DNA from: Burkholderiaceae bacterium
Lineage (GTDB): Bacteria; Pseudomonadota; Gammaproteobacteria; Burkholderiales; Burkholderiaceae_E
Length of the DNA: 64,000 bases
Assembly (NCBI GenBank): GCA_024235875.1
Contig: JACKLP010000002.1
Span: forward strand, 186,001 to 250,000
Direction of reading: 5' to 3'
Every line of letters starts with the position of its first letter. The first letter of the stretch is position 1. The position numbers and the translations under genes are program-made. This document shows positions 27,905-36,907 of this stretch, piece by piece. Below the pieces are notes generated by a model that was not told where the DNA came from, made no database searches, and saw only the letters and a program-made list of their open reading frames with translations.

Positions 27905-30900
27905 GTGCGCGACGCCTGCGTGCCGGCGGCCGTATCGATCGCAGCCGCGTGCTGCGGTTTCGCTACGACGGCCGCAGCTACAGTGGCCATCCTGGCGACA
28001 CGCTCGCGTCGGCCTTGCTCGCGGCGAACGTCCGGTTGGTGGCGCGAAGCTGGAAGTACCATCGGCCGCGCGGCGTGATGGCCGCCGGCGTCGACGAGCC
28101 CAACGCCCTGGTGCAGCTTGGCGAAGGCGCACTCACCGTGCCCAACGCACGCATGACCGAGGTGATGCTCGCCGACGGTCTCGTGGCGCGCAGTCTCAAT
28201 GCCTGGCCCTCACGACATATCGACCTGCGCGCCCTCGGCGGCCTGGTCGGTGGCCTGCTGCCGGCCGGGTTCTACTACAAGACCTTCATGGCCTCGCAGG
28301 CGGCCTGGCATTTCTTCGAGCGTCACATCCGCCGCGCCAGTGGCCTGGGCGATGCCCCCGAGGCGCGTGATCCCGAGCGCTACGACAAGCGCTTCGCGCA
28401 TGCCGACGTGCTGGTGGTGGGGGCCGGCATCGCGGGCCTGGCAGCGGCGCTCGCGGCCGGCAGCAGCGGCGCGCGCGTGGTGCTGTGCGACGAACAGTGC
28501 GAGCCCGGCGGCTGGCTGCTTTCCAGCGACGAACGCGTGGACGGCCTGCCGGCGGCCGACTGGGTCGCGCAGGCTTTGCGGCGGCTCGCAGCGATGCCCG
28601 AGGTCACGGTCCTGCCGCGCACCACGGCCTTCGGCTTCCACGACCACGGCTTCGTCACGCTGCTCGAGCGGCTTGGCGACGACGCGGCTGCGCGGACGGA
28701 CGGACCGTTTCGTGAACGCCTGTGGAAACTGCGCGCGCAACGGGTCGTGCTGGCCACCGGCGCGCACGAGCGCCCGCTCGTGTTCGCGCACAACGACCGG
28801 CCCGGCGTGATGCTGGCGTCGGCGGTGTCGACCTACCTGCGGCGCCATGCCGTGCTGCCCGCCGAAGGCGCGCTGGTATTCACCAACAATGACGCCGGCT
28901 ACGATGCGGCGCTCGCGCTGCATGCGGCCGGTGCCCGGGTGATGGTGGTCGATGCCCGCGAGGCGTCTGCAGGTACGGTCGTCGCGACCGCGCGCGCTGC
29001 CGGCATCGAGGTGCTGGCCGGCCAGGTGGTGACCGAGGCCCTGGGCTGGCGCGCCGTAAGCGGCGCCCGGGTCCAGCGCATCGATGCCGCCGGGGCGCTG
29101 GTCGGATCGGCCCGCGAGATGCGCTGCGAGCTGATCGCGGTGTCGGGAGGCTTCAGCCCGGTGCTCCATCTGCACGCACAGGCCGGCAGCCGCGCGCGCT
29201 GGAAAGATGAACGCGCTGCGTTCGTGCCGGGTGACCCCGCCCAGGGGGAACGCTCGGCCGGCGCTTGTACCGGTGCGACCGGCCTGCGAGAGGCCGCACG
29301 GCAAGGCACCGAGGCCGGTGCCGCGGCGGCCGCCGACGCGGGATTCCCCGACGCCGGGCGCACCGCGCCCGAGGTCGCCGCGGTTCTCGATGGCGGCATC
29401 CGGGCGCTGTGGCAGGTGCCGCATCCAAGGGGCGAGCGCGCGCCGAAGCGGTTCGTCGACCTGCAGAACGACGTGACCGCCGCCGACCTGCGGCTGGCGG
29501 TGCGCGAAGGCTTCGAGAGCATCGAACATGTGAAGCGCTACACGGCGATGGGCTTCGGCACCGACCAGGGCAAGACCGGAAACATCAACGGCATGGCCAT
29601 CGTGGCCCAGGCACGCGGCCTTCCGATCGCCGCGGTCGGCACCACGACCTTCCGTCCCAACTACACGCCGGTGAGCTTCGGCGCGCTGGCGGGCCCCGAG
29701 CTCGGCGACACCTTCGAACCGGTCCGCACCACGCCGATGCACGACTGGCACGTGGCGCAGGGCGCGCGCTTCGAGGACGTGGGGCAGTGGAAGCGCCCCT
29801 GGTTCTACGCGCGACCCGGCGAGGACATGCAGGCCGCCGTGGCGCGCGAGGTGAATGCCGCCCGCACCGGGGTGGCCCTGCTCGACGCGTCCACGCTCGG
29901 CAAGATCGACATCCAGGGCCCGGACGCCGCCACGCTGCTGAACTGGGTCTACTGCAATGCCTGGAGCAAGCTCGAGGTGGGGCGTTGCCGCTACGGGCTG
30001 ATGCTCGACGAGAACGGCATGGTGTTCGACGATGGCGTCACCGCGCGCCTGGGCGAACACCATTTCCTGATGCACACCACGACCGGCGGTGCCGCCCGCG
30101 TGCTGGCATGGATGGAGCGCTGGCTTCAGACCGAGTGGCCGCATCTTCGGGTGTACCTGACCACGGTCACCGACCACTGGGCCACCGCCGCCGTGGTCGG
30201 GCCCCGCAGTCGGGACCTGCTGCAAGGCCTTTGCCAGGACATCGACTTCGACGATACGGCGTTTCCGTTCATGGCGGTGCGCGAGGGGCACCTGGAGATC
30301 GACGGCGCGCGCATGCCGGCCCGAGTGTTCCGGATCAGCTTCTCGGGCGAGCGCAGCTACGAGGTGAACGTGCCCGCCATGCACGGGCTCGCCGTCTGGC
30401 AGGCCTTGCATGCGGCCGGTTCGCGCTGGGGCGTCACGCCCTATGGCACCGAGACCATGCACGTGCTGCGGGCCGAAAAGGGCTTCGTCATCGTGGGCCA
30501 GGACACCGACGGCTCGGTCACGCCGATCGACCTCGGCATGGCCGGCATGGTGTCGCGCACCAAGCCGTTTCTCGGCGACCGCTCGCTCGCGCGCAGCGAC
30601 ACCGCGCGCGCGGACCGCAAGCAGCTCGTCGGTTTGCTCACAGACGATCCGTCCTTCGTCCTGCCGGAGGGCGCGCAGGTATTGGACGGCGCGCCGCGCG
30701 CCTTCGACACGCCGATGGCCGGCCACGTGACCAGCAGCTACGCCAGCCCCACCCTGGGCCGCTCGATCGCGCTCGCGCTGGTGCGCGGTGGCCAGGGGCG
30801 GCGCGGCGAGCGCGTGCATGTGGCCATGCGCGACGGCCGCAGCACCACCGCGGTGATCACCGATCCCGTGTTCTACGACCCGCGCGGGGAGCGGCAGCAT

Positions 30901-30906
30901 GCCTGA
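27901..30906 (+). CDS. soxA: Sarcosine oxidase alpha subunit
   Basis: A 1001-residue subunit of heterotetrameric sarcosine oxidase. N-terminal: RFRYDGRSYSGHPGDTLASAL, the 2Fe-2S-like domain. Middle (about 150-560): an NAD/FAD domain with VLVVGAGIAGLAAALAAG. C-terminal: the GcvT-like aminomethyltransferase domain (about 600-995), where the methylene group is passed to tetrahydrofolate. Full length for the family. The 8-base overlap with soxG supports one transcript. Confidence 0.9.
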   Translation: MSARRLRAGGRIDRSRVLRFRYDGRSYSGHPGDTLASALLAANVRLVARSWKYHRPRGVMAAGVDEPNALVQLGEGALTVPNARMTEVMLADGLVARSLNAWPSRHIDLRALGGLVGGLLPAGFYYKTFMASQAAWHFFERHIRRASGLGDAPEARDPERYDKRFAHADVLVVGAGIAGLAAALAAGSSGARVVLCDEQCEPGGWLLSSDERVDGLPAADWVAQALRRLAAMPEVTVLPRTTAFGFHDHGFVTLLERLGDDAAARTDGPFRERLWKLRAQRVVLATGAHERPLVFAHNDRPGVMLASAVSTYLRRHAVLPAEGALVFTNNDAGYDAALALHAAGARVMVVDAREASAGTVVATARAAGIEVLAGQVVTEALGWRAVSGARVQRIDAAGALVGSAREMRCELIAVSGGFSPVLHLHAQAGSRARWKDERAAFVPGDPAQGERSAGACTGATGLREAARQGTEAGAAAAADAGFPDAGRTAPEVAAVLDGGIRALWQVPHPRGERAPKRFVDLQNDVTAADLRLAVREGFESIEHVKRYTAMGFGTDQGKTGNINGMAIVAQARGLPIAAVGTTTFRPNYTPVSFGALAGPELGDTFEPVRTTPMHDWHVAQGARFEDVGQWKRPWFYARPGEDMQAAVAREVNAARTGVALLDASTLGKIDIQGPDAATLLNWVYCNAWSKLEVGRCRYGLMLDENGMVFDDGVTARLGEHHFLMHTTTGGAARVLAWMERWLQTEWPHLRVYLTTVTDHWATAAVVGPRSRDLLQGLCQDIDFDDTAFPFMAVREGHLEIDGARMPARVFRISFSGERSYEVNVPAMHGLAVWQALHAAGSRWGVTPYGTETMHVLRAEKGFVIVGQDTDGSVTPIDLGMAGMVSRTKPFLGDRSLARSDTARADRKQLVGLLTDDPSFVLPEGAQVLDGAPRAFDTPMAGHVTSSYASPTLGRSIALALVRGGQGRRGERVHVAMRDGRSTTAVITDPVFYDPRGERQHA

Positions 30907-31465
30907 TCGGAATGCGACCGGCCTTGTCGTCGACTGGCAAGCGACGGCGGCCATCGTCAACCTGCGCGGTGATGCCGGCGACGCCGCTTTCGTCGACACC
31001 GTGCAGGGCGCGGTGGGCCTGGCGCTGCCACGGGCCGCCTGCACCACGACGGGCGATGCCGACCGACGAATCCTGTGGGCCGGACCCGACGATTGGTTCG
31101 TGCTCGCGGCCAGCGACGCGCCCGCCGCACTGGCGTCCCGCCTGCAGACGAGACTGGCCGGGCGGCACCATGCGGTCGTCGATGTCTCGAGCGGCTACCG
31201 GGTGCTACGCCTGGCTGGCGCCGGTGCGCGGACCCTGCTCGCCCAGGGTTGCCCGCTCGACCTGCACCCGCGCGCCTTCATGCCCGGCCAGTGCATGGGA
31301 TCGCATTTCTTCAAGGCGTCGGTCTGGCTCTGGCGCCCCGACGAGTCGGACGGATTCGAGTTGCTGGTGCGCAGCAGCTTTGCCGGGTACGTGGCACGAC
31401 TGGTCGCCGACGCTTGCAGCGCGCCATGCGTTCGCGACCGATCTAAGCCCGCAGTGCCCGGATGA
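30899..31465 (+). CDS. soxG: Sarcosine oxidase gamma subunit
   Basis: A 188-residue protein with the GcvT-like fold of SoxG (AGPDDWFVLA ... VVDVSSGYRVLRLAGAGARTLLAQGCPLDL). It completes the soxBDAG set. The glycine/serine and formyl-folate genes (glyA, purU) that follow in other bacteria are absent; instead the gene ends 23 bases inside the convergent mmsB gene. Confidence 0.9.
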   Translation: MPDRNATGLVVDWQATAAIVNLRGDAGDAAFVDTVQGAVGLALPRAACTTTGDADRRILWAGPDDWFVLAASDAPAALASRLQTRLAGRHHAVVDVSSGYRVLRLAGAGARTLLAQGCPLDLHPRAFMPGQCMGSHFFKASVWLWRPDESDGFELLVRSSFAGYVARLVADACSAPCVRDRSKPAVPG

Positions 31466-32324
31466 TTGCCGAGAAGTCCTCGCCGCCGTGCCCGTCGTCG
31501 ACGAAGCGCTCGAAGATCCCGGTCGCGTGTTCGCCCAGCGCCGGGCTCGCGCCCGCTTCCTGCGCCGCCTGCATGGCCAGGCGCAGGTCCTTTAGCAGCA
31601 TCGTCGCCGGCGCGCCCGGACGGTAGTCGTTGTTCGCCGGCGAGGTCGGCACCAGCCCGGGCACCGGGCAGTAGGTGTTCAGGGCCCAGCACTGGCCGGT
31701 CGACGTGGATGCGACGTCGAACAGTGCCTTGGCCGATAGGCCCAGCTTCTCGCCGAGCACGAAGGCCTCCGAGACCGCGATGATCGATACGCCCAGGATC
31801 ATGTTGTTGCAGATCTTGGCAGCTTGGCCGGCGCCGCCGTCTCCGCAATGCACGGCCTTGCGGCCCATCTTCGCGAGCAGCGGTTCGGCGGCGGCGAAGG
31901 CCTCTGCCGAACCACCGACCATGAAGGTGAGCGTGCCGGCCTGCGCGCCGCCGGTGCCACCAGAGACCGGCGCGTCCAGGCTGCGCAGGCCGGCCGCGGC
32001 GGCCTTCTCGTGGAGCGCGCGGGTGGTGGCCACGTCGCAGGTGGACGAGTCCATCAGCAGCGTGCCGGGGCGCGCGGCGGGCACGATCTCGTCCCAGGCG
32101 GTCGCGACATAGGGTGCGGCGGGCAGCATCGTCACGACCACGTCGGCCTCGCGAGCGGCCGCCGCGGCCGAGTCGGCGGCCTCGATGCCGGCCTTCGCGG
32201 CTTCGGTCATGCGCTCGGCCGCGACGTCGAAGCCGATCACGCGGTACCCGGCGCGCTGCAGGTTCGCGGCCATCGGACCGCCCATGTTGCCCAGGCCGAT
32301 GAAGGCGATTCGCGATGCCGTCAT
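31443..32324 (-). CDS. mmsB: 3-hydroxyisobutyrate dehydrogenase
   Basis: A 293-residue NAD-dependent dehydrogenase of valine catabolism that oxidises 3-hydroxyisobutyrate to methylmalonate semialdehyde. It begins AFIGLGNMGGPMAANL, has the substrate loop DAPVSGGTGGAQAGTLTFMVGG, the catalytic Lys in GAGQAAKICNN and the MmsB-specific segment CPVPGLVPTSPANNDYRPG. AGGAG lies 6 bases before the ATG. The rest of the valine pathway is not in the window. Confidence 0.9.
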   Translation of the reverse strand: MTASRIAFIGLGNMGGPMAANLQRAGYRVIGFDVAAERMTEAAKAGIEAADSAAAAAREADVVVTMLPAAPYVATAWDEIVPAARPGTLLMDSSTCDVATTRALHEKAAAAGLRSLDAPVSGGTGGAQAGTLTFMVGGSAEAFAAAEPLLAKMGRKAVHCGDGGAGQAAKICNNMILGVSIIAVSEAFVLGEKLGLSAKALFDVASTSTGQCWALNTYCPVPGLVPTSPANNDYRPGAPATMLLKDLRLAMQAAQEAGASPALGEHATGIFERFVDDGHGGEDFSAIIRALRA

Positions 32325-32423
32325 GTTTTCTCCTGTCGCCGTATCCGTCTATTCCCGATTGTGTGTGAACTGCGGCGCCGGTCGCCGAATCGGGAGAATC
32401 GCGACAGTGTACGCGGCCGCAAA

Positions 32424-33647
32424 ATGTCGATCGAGTCCTTCGGAGCCTGGTTCGTGATCAGCAATGTCGGTCTGGTGGCGGCCACGATTCTCGCTGCCTT
32501 TGCATTCTTCCACCCTCGCGTGCTGAAATCGCCCGCATGGCGAGCGACGGTCACGCCGCTCGCCTCGATCATCGGCTCTGGCTTCCTCGTGGTCGGACCG
32601 ATTCTCGCGCAGGCGTTCGGCGAGGCGGCGTGGCTGGCCATGGCTGTGCTGTGTGCGGCCGGCTATCTGCACGGGGAGGCGATCCGCCACAACATCCGCC
32701 ATGTCCCGCCGGGCTCCTTCGCATTGCCGCCCGCGGCCCGGCTGATCGAACGGGCGTCCGACCTGACTCTGTCGCTCGCGTATTTCGTGTCGGTCGCGTA
32801 CTACCTGAATCTCTTCGCGGCGTTCAGCATGCGAATCGTGGGCGTCGAAGACCGGTTCACGGTCCAGGTCGTCGCGAGCATCGCGATCGCCGCGTTCGGC
32901 GCCGTCGGATTCTATGGAGGCCTTCGCGCCCTGGAGCGCCTCGAGGCCGAGGCGGTCGGCTTCAAGCTCTCCGTGATCGCGGGCATCGTCGTCGCGCTCG
33001 TCCTGTTTGCGTTTACCGCGCACCTGCCCGAGGCGCCCATCGCGTCGCATGCAGGGACCGACGAATTCAGGACCCTGCTCGGCCTGATCATCCTGGTGCA
33101 GGGCTTCGAGACGTCACGCTACCTGGGCGCCGAATACGATGCCGAGACCCGCATCCGCACGATGCGCCGCGCGCAGTGGATCGCCACGCTCGTCTACGTG
33201 GTGTTCGTGTTCCTGATTACCCACCTGTTTCACGACGGCCCTGTGGGGCCCGGCGGCGAAACCGCGATCATCGACATGCTCCGGCCAGTCGGCGTGGCGG
33301 TGGCGCCGCTGCTCATCGCGGCGGCGCTGGCGTCCCAGTCGTCGGCGGCCGTCGCCGACATGACCGGCGCGAGCGGTCTGCTCGCCGAGGTGTCGCGCGG
33401 CCGCCTGCCAGTGAAGGCGGGGAACCTGGTCACCGCGCTGGCCGCGATCGGCATCACCTGGGGTGCCGACATCTACGAGATCATCCTGTATGCGTCGAAG
33501 GCCTTCGTCGTGTACTACGCGCTGCAATCGCTGCAGGCGACGCTTTCCTCGTTGCGCCGCAAGAGGCGCATCGACGCGGTCCTGTTCGCGAGCGGCGTGC
33601 TCATCGCGATCGCCGTTGTGCTGCTCGGTAAGCCGGTTGCCGGCTGA
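32424..33647 (+). CDS. Multi-pass membrane protein, probable amino-acid permease-like
   Basis: A 407-residue membrane protein with about ten to eleven hydrophobic segments (e.g. SNVGLVAATILAAFAFF, LTLSLAYFVSVAYYLNLFAAF, LLGLIILVQGFETSRYLG). The SRYLGAEYD loop and the FETS motif are reminiscent of APC-superfamily transporters, but no full family signature is visible. No ribosome site before the ATG at 32424; it is divergent from mmsB, separated by 99 bases. Substrate unknown. Confidence 0.6.
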   Translation: MSIESFGAWFVISNVGLVAATILAAFAFFHPRVLKSPAWRATVTPLASIIGSGFLVVGPILAQAFGEAAWLAMAVLCAAGYLHGEAIRHNIRHVPPGSFALPPAARLIERASDLTLSLAYFVSVAYYLNLFAAFSMRIVGVEDRFTVQVVASIAIAAFGAVGFYGGLRALERLEAEAVGFKLSVIAGIVVALVLFAFTAHLPEAPIASHAGTDEFRTLLGLIILVQGFETSRYLGAEYDAETRIRTMRRAQWIATLVYVVFVFLITHLFHDGPVGPGGETAIIDMLRPVGVAVAPLLIAAALASQSSAAVADMTGASGLLAEVSRGRLPVKAGNLVTALAAIGITWGADIYEIILYASKAFVVYYALQSLQATLSSLRRKRRIDAVLFASGVLIAIAVVLLGKPVAG

Positions 33648-33667
33648 GCGTCGCAGGAATCACGCCC

Positions 33668-33686
33668 CCGCCGGGCGATCCGGCGG
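33668..33686. terminator. Hairpin between convergent genes
   Basis: A 7-base stem (CCGCCGG / CCGGCGG) with a 5-base loop lies between the permease gene ending at 33647 and the sulfurtransferase gene ending at 33691 on the opposite strand. There is no T-run. Confidence 0.4.
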
Positions 33687-33690
33687 CCCG

Positions 33691-34542
33691 TCAGGTGCCG
33701 GATCGGATCGGCAGTTCGTGCCGTCCGCCCCATTCCTCCCAAGAACCGTCATAGACGCGCCAGTCGTCCTTGCCGGCCAGGTGAAGGCCGAGCGCGAGGA
33801 TGCAGGCGGTGAGCCCCGAGCCGCAGGTGGCGGTCACCGGACGATCCCAGGTGATGCCGGCGCGCGTGAGGCGTGCGCGGATCTCATCGACCGGGAGCAG
33901 CCGGCGTGTCTGCGGGTCGAGCAACTCGGCCCAGTACAGGTTCAGGCTGCTTGGGATGTTGCCGCCGCGCGCGCCCGGGTAGCGGTCCTTCTCGGTGCCG
34001 GCGAAGCGCCCCGGCGTGCGCGCGTCGAGCAGTTGCTCGTCGCGGCCCTCGACGATGCCCATCACGTGTGCCTGGTCGGCGAACAGATCGCGCATTTCGC
34101 CCGGCTTGAACATCCGCGGCTCGGCTGACGCCTCGCCGGAGGCCACCGGCCGACCCTCGGCCTGCCAGAGCTTGAAGCCGCCGTCGAGGATCGACACCCG
34201 GTCGTAGCCGTGCTGGCGGAATAGCCACCAGACGCGCGCCGCGCTGTAGAGCCCGGGGGTGTCGTAGGCGACCACGTGGGTGTCGTTGTCGATGCCGAGC
34301 CGGCCCACCTCGCGCGCGAACACGTCGGCCGGCGGGAACCGGCGCGGCAGTGAGTTGGCCGGGTCGGCGACGCGATTGAAATCGAAGAACACCGCACCAG
34401 GGATGTGTGCGTCGACGAACTCGGCCGCCGCGTCGCGCCCGGTGTCGGGCAGATGGAAGGAAGCGTCGACGATGCGGACGGCCGGATGCTCGATGTGCCG
34501 TGTCAGCCAGTCGGCGTCGACGACGGGGCCCGGATGATCCAT
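33691..34542 (-). CDS. Two-domain sulfurtransferase (3-mercaptopyruvate/thiosulfate type)
   Basis: A 283-residue tandem rhodanese. The N-terminal domain is catalytically empty; the C-terminal one carries the active-site loop CGSGLTAC with the nucleophile at C240. A CGSG-T loop is characteristic of 3-mercaptopyruvate sulfurtransferase (SseA) rather than CRKG rhodanese, so transfer of sulfur from 3-mercaptopyruvate is likely. The ATG at 34542 has GAGGA 7 bases before it; the upstream in-frame start at 34578 has no such site. Confidence 0.85.
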   Translation of the reverse strand: MDHPGPVVDADWLTRHIEHPAVRIVDASFHLPDTGRDAAAEFVDAHIPGAVFFDFNRVADPANSLPRRFPPADVFAREVGRLGIDNDTHVVAYDTPGLYSAARVWWLFRQHGYDRVSILDGGFKLWQAEGRPVASGEASAEPRMFKPGEMRDLFADQAHVMGIVEGRDEQLLDARTPGRFAGTEKDRYPGARGGNIPSSLNLYWAELLDPQTRRLLPVDEIRARLTRAGITWDRPVTATCGSGLTACILALGLHLAGKDDWRVYDGSWEEWGGRHELPIRSGT

Positions 34543-34654
34543 GGCGCGTTCCTCGCAATGTTCTCGGATGATTCGCATTGTGCGCCGGCCGGCGCCGGTT
34601 CGTCCGCTGCGGGATCGCGAAACGGTGCTGCTGGCACGGGGGACCCGGCTGCCG

Positions 34655-35596
34655 TCATTCGGCGAGGAGATTGACCCCCTTCCACGTGCCGCTGCCCACG
34701 AGCTGCTTCACGATGTCGCGCAGCTCGCTGCGTACCGCCGCGGCCGCGGGCGAGACGCGATCCGGATCGACCGAATAGAGGTAGTTGGGTCGTTTCATGC
34801 GGGCGTCGGAAATGGCCAGCGTGCGCCAGCCTTCATGCATGTCGCCGTCGCGCAGGACGGCCGACATCGGCTTGATGGTCGCACCCATGCCGTCACGGAC
34901 GCAGTTCAACAGCAGCGAGAGCGAGTCGATCTCGGCCACCACGTGCATGGCCAGATTGCGCCCTTCGAACTCGGCCGCGATGCGCCGGCGCAGGCCATGG
35001 ATGCTCGTGGGCAGAATCAGCGGCAGCGCCGCCGTCTCGGCGCAGGAGATCCTGATTCGTCGCGGTGCCACGAGCGGGCTATGCTCGGGCAGCATCACGA
35101 AGAGTTCCTCCTCCACCAGCGGCTCGACCGGCAGGTCGAGCACGGCCTCGCGATTGAAGAGAATGACCAGGTCGAGCTGGTCCAGCCGCATCATCTGCGC
35201 GAGGTGGCCACTCATGCCTTCGACGACGTTGAGCACGACGCCAGGGAACTTCTCCCGGATGCGACGCACGAGCAGCATGCCCACGGCGCAAAGCGTCGTG
35301 GCCGCCAGTCCGATCGACACCATGCCATGCACGGTGCCGGGGTCCTGTCGCGCGATGGACATCGCCTGGTCGAGCTGGCGCAGGATGAAGCGCGCGTCGT
35401 GAAGAAGCGCGGCGCCGTTCGCGGTCGGCGTGACGCCCTTCGCCGAGCGAATCAGCAGTGGCTTGCCTACCTCGCTCTCGAGCTTGGAGATTTGCTGGCT
35501 CAGTGCCGGCTGAGCGATATAGAGCTGGCGTGAGGCCCTGGCGAGGCTGCCGCTTTCGACGATCTGAACGAAGTACCGAAGCTGACGCAGATCCAT
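34655..35596 (-). CDS. LysR family transcriptional regulator
   Basis: A 313-residue regulator with the N-terminal winged helix (MDLRQLRYFVQIVESGSLARASRQLYIAQPALSQQI) and a periplasmic-binding-protein-like effector domain. It faces the chimeric gene at 35787, whose intergenic region is 190 bases and holds a plausible promoter. Regulators in this position next to tricarballylate or citrate utilization genes (tcuR-type) are common, so a di- or tricarboxylate effector is an inference from the neighbour's origin. Confidence 0.85.
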   Translation of the reverse strand: MDLRQLRYFVQIVESGSLARASRQLYIAQPALSQQISKLESEVGKPLLIRSAKGVTPTANGAALLHDARFILRQLDQAMSIARQDPGTVHGMVSIGLAATTLCAVGMLLVRRIREKFPGVVLNVVEGMSGHLAQMMRLDQLDLVILFNREAVLDLPVEPLVEEELFVMLPEHSPLVAPRRIRISCAETAALPLILPTSIHGLRRRIAAEFEGRNLAMHVVAEIDSLSLLLNCVRDGMGATIKPMSAVLRDGDMHEGWRTLAISDARMKRPNYLYSVDPDRVSPAAAAVRSELRDIVKQLVGSGTWKGVNLLAE

Positions 35597-35712
35597 GTTG
35601 CGGCGTGCGGGGACGAGGATGGAAACGCCGCGGTCGGCGGCTGCGGATCGTTAGCGAAAACGGCGTTCGAGCCTACAAGCTGCGCCTATACCCCGTCTGG
35701 CAAGGCCGCATT

Positions 35713-35740
35713 TTTACGAATGCCCGGGGCTTCCTAAGAT
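35713..35740 (+). promoter_or_regulatory. Candidate sigma-70 promoter of the chimeric binding-protein/TcuB gene
   Basis: TTTACG (35713-35718), a 16-base spacer and TAAGAT (35735-35740) lie 46 bases upstream of the ATG at 35787, in the LysR intergenic region. Four of six bases match in each box. A GAGGAG ribosome site stands 8 bases before the start. Confidence 0.4.
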
Positions 35741-35786
35741 TCCAAGCGCGTTCCAGTCCCTACTCCAATCAAGAGGAGACGACGGC

Positions 35787-36689
35787 ATGGATTCGAACAA
35801 ACACACTCGGAATCGTCGCACGATGATCCAGGCCGGTGGCCTGATCGCCGGCAGCGCTGCGCTGGGCGTTCCGGGTCTGGTCCTGGCCGCGGGCGAGGCG
35901 ATCCGGATCGGCTACCTCACCCCGATGACCGGCTTCCGGGGCGCGCTGGGCAATTCCGCGCTGAAGGGCGCGCTGCTCGCCGTCGAGGAGATCAATGCCG
36001 CCGGCGACTTCTACGCGATCTTTGCGCACGGTCTTCTGGCCGCGCTGTTCGCGCCGGTGTTCCTGTACGCCGTGCTGGCCCTCACGCTGGGCGTGCGCCG
36101 CTTCTGGCGCGAGGTCACGCCCGGGCGCGACTACGACTCGCTCGAGCTCGCCGGCGTGCGCGGCGTCGCCGCACGCGCGGCCGCAGACGACGCGCTGCGA
36201 CTGAAGTACCTCGACGGCGGTCGTGGCGAAGGCTGCCACAACGACGGCGACGCCTGGACGAAGCGACGCCGCGTCTTCCACCACCTTACCTTCTACGGCT
36301 TCGTGCTCTGCTTCGCCGCCACCGGCGTCGCCACGCTGTACCACTACCTCTGGGGCTGGGTGGCGCCCTACGACCTGCCCAGCCTGCCCAAGCTGCTCGG
36401 GGCTGCGGGCGGGCCGTGCCTGCTCGTGGGCACAGCCGGACTGTTCCGGCCGAACCTGAGCCGCGATCCCCGCCACGGTGATCCGGCGCAAAGGCCGATG
36501 GACCGCGGCTTCATCGCGCTGCTCTTCCTCACCGCGCTCACCGGCCTCGCGTTGTGGTGGGCGCGTGGCACCGCCGCCGTGCCCGTGCTGCTGGCCGGGC
36601 ACCTGGCCTGGGTGATGGCGCTCTTCGTCACGCTGCCATATGGCAAGTTCGCGCACGGCGTGTTCCGCGGCGCGGCGCTGCTGAAGTAG
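35787..36689 (+). CDS. Chimeric ORF: N-terminus of LivK-type binding protein fused to C-terminal half of TcuB
   Basis: A 300-residue open frame built of two unrelated parts. Residues 1-73 are the Tat-type signal (NRRTMIQAGGLIAGSAALG) and the first strand-helix of a branched-chain amino acid type substrate-binding protein (IRIGYLTPMTGFRG ... LLAVEEINAAG). From about residue 74 (near base 36006) the sequence changes to a TcuB/CobZ-like membrane protein: FYAIFAHG, a heme-binding His-rich region (RRRVFHHLTFYGFVLCFAATGV ... YHYLWG) and four or five transmembrane helices. The N-terminal Fe-S domain of TcuB (about 100 residues) and tcuA are missing. It looks like the product of a deletion in a binding-protein/tcuA/tcuB region, and is unlikely to work as either parent. 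Confidence 0.75.
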   Translation: MDSNKHTRNRRTMIQAGGLIAGSAALGVPGLVLAAGEAIRIGYLTPMTGFRGALGNSALKGALLAVEEINAAGDFYAIFAHGLLAALFAPVFLYAVLALTLGVRRFWREVTPGRDYDSLELAGVRGVAARAAADDALRLKYLDGGRGEGCHNDGDAWTKRRRVFHHLTFYGFVLCFAATGVATLYHYLWGWVAPYDLPSLPKLLGAAGGPCLLVGTAGLFRPNLSRDPRHGDPAQRPMDRGFIALLFLTALTGLALWWARGTAAVPVLLAGHLAWVMALFVTLPYGKFAHGVFRGAALLK

Positions 36690-36907
36690 GCGATCGAGAG
36701 CCGCCTGCCGAGCCGGCTGCGGCTCGGTTCGGACTGAGCCCGCGCCGAATCCGTGATTGCCCGCCGGAGCTCTTCGACCGCCGTCGATTGACGTCATCGC
36801 ACGCATCGTGCAATTTCGAAGCCCCCGGCGCAGCCACCGACGGGCGCACGGCCAGCGCGGCGTCGATCGCGATGTCGCCGCATCAGAAAAGCACACGGAG
36901 ACACCGC

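Noticed and set aside
28210..31047. A 945-codon minus-strand frame opposite soxA
   Set aside because: It is an antisense artefact of high GC; soxA is unmistakable.
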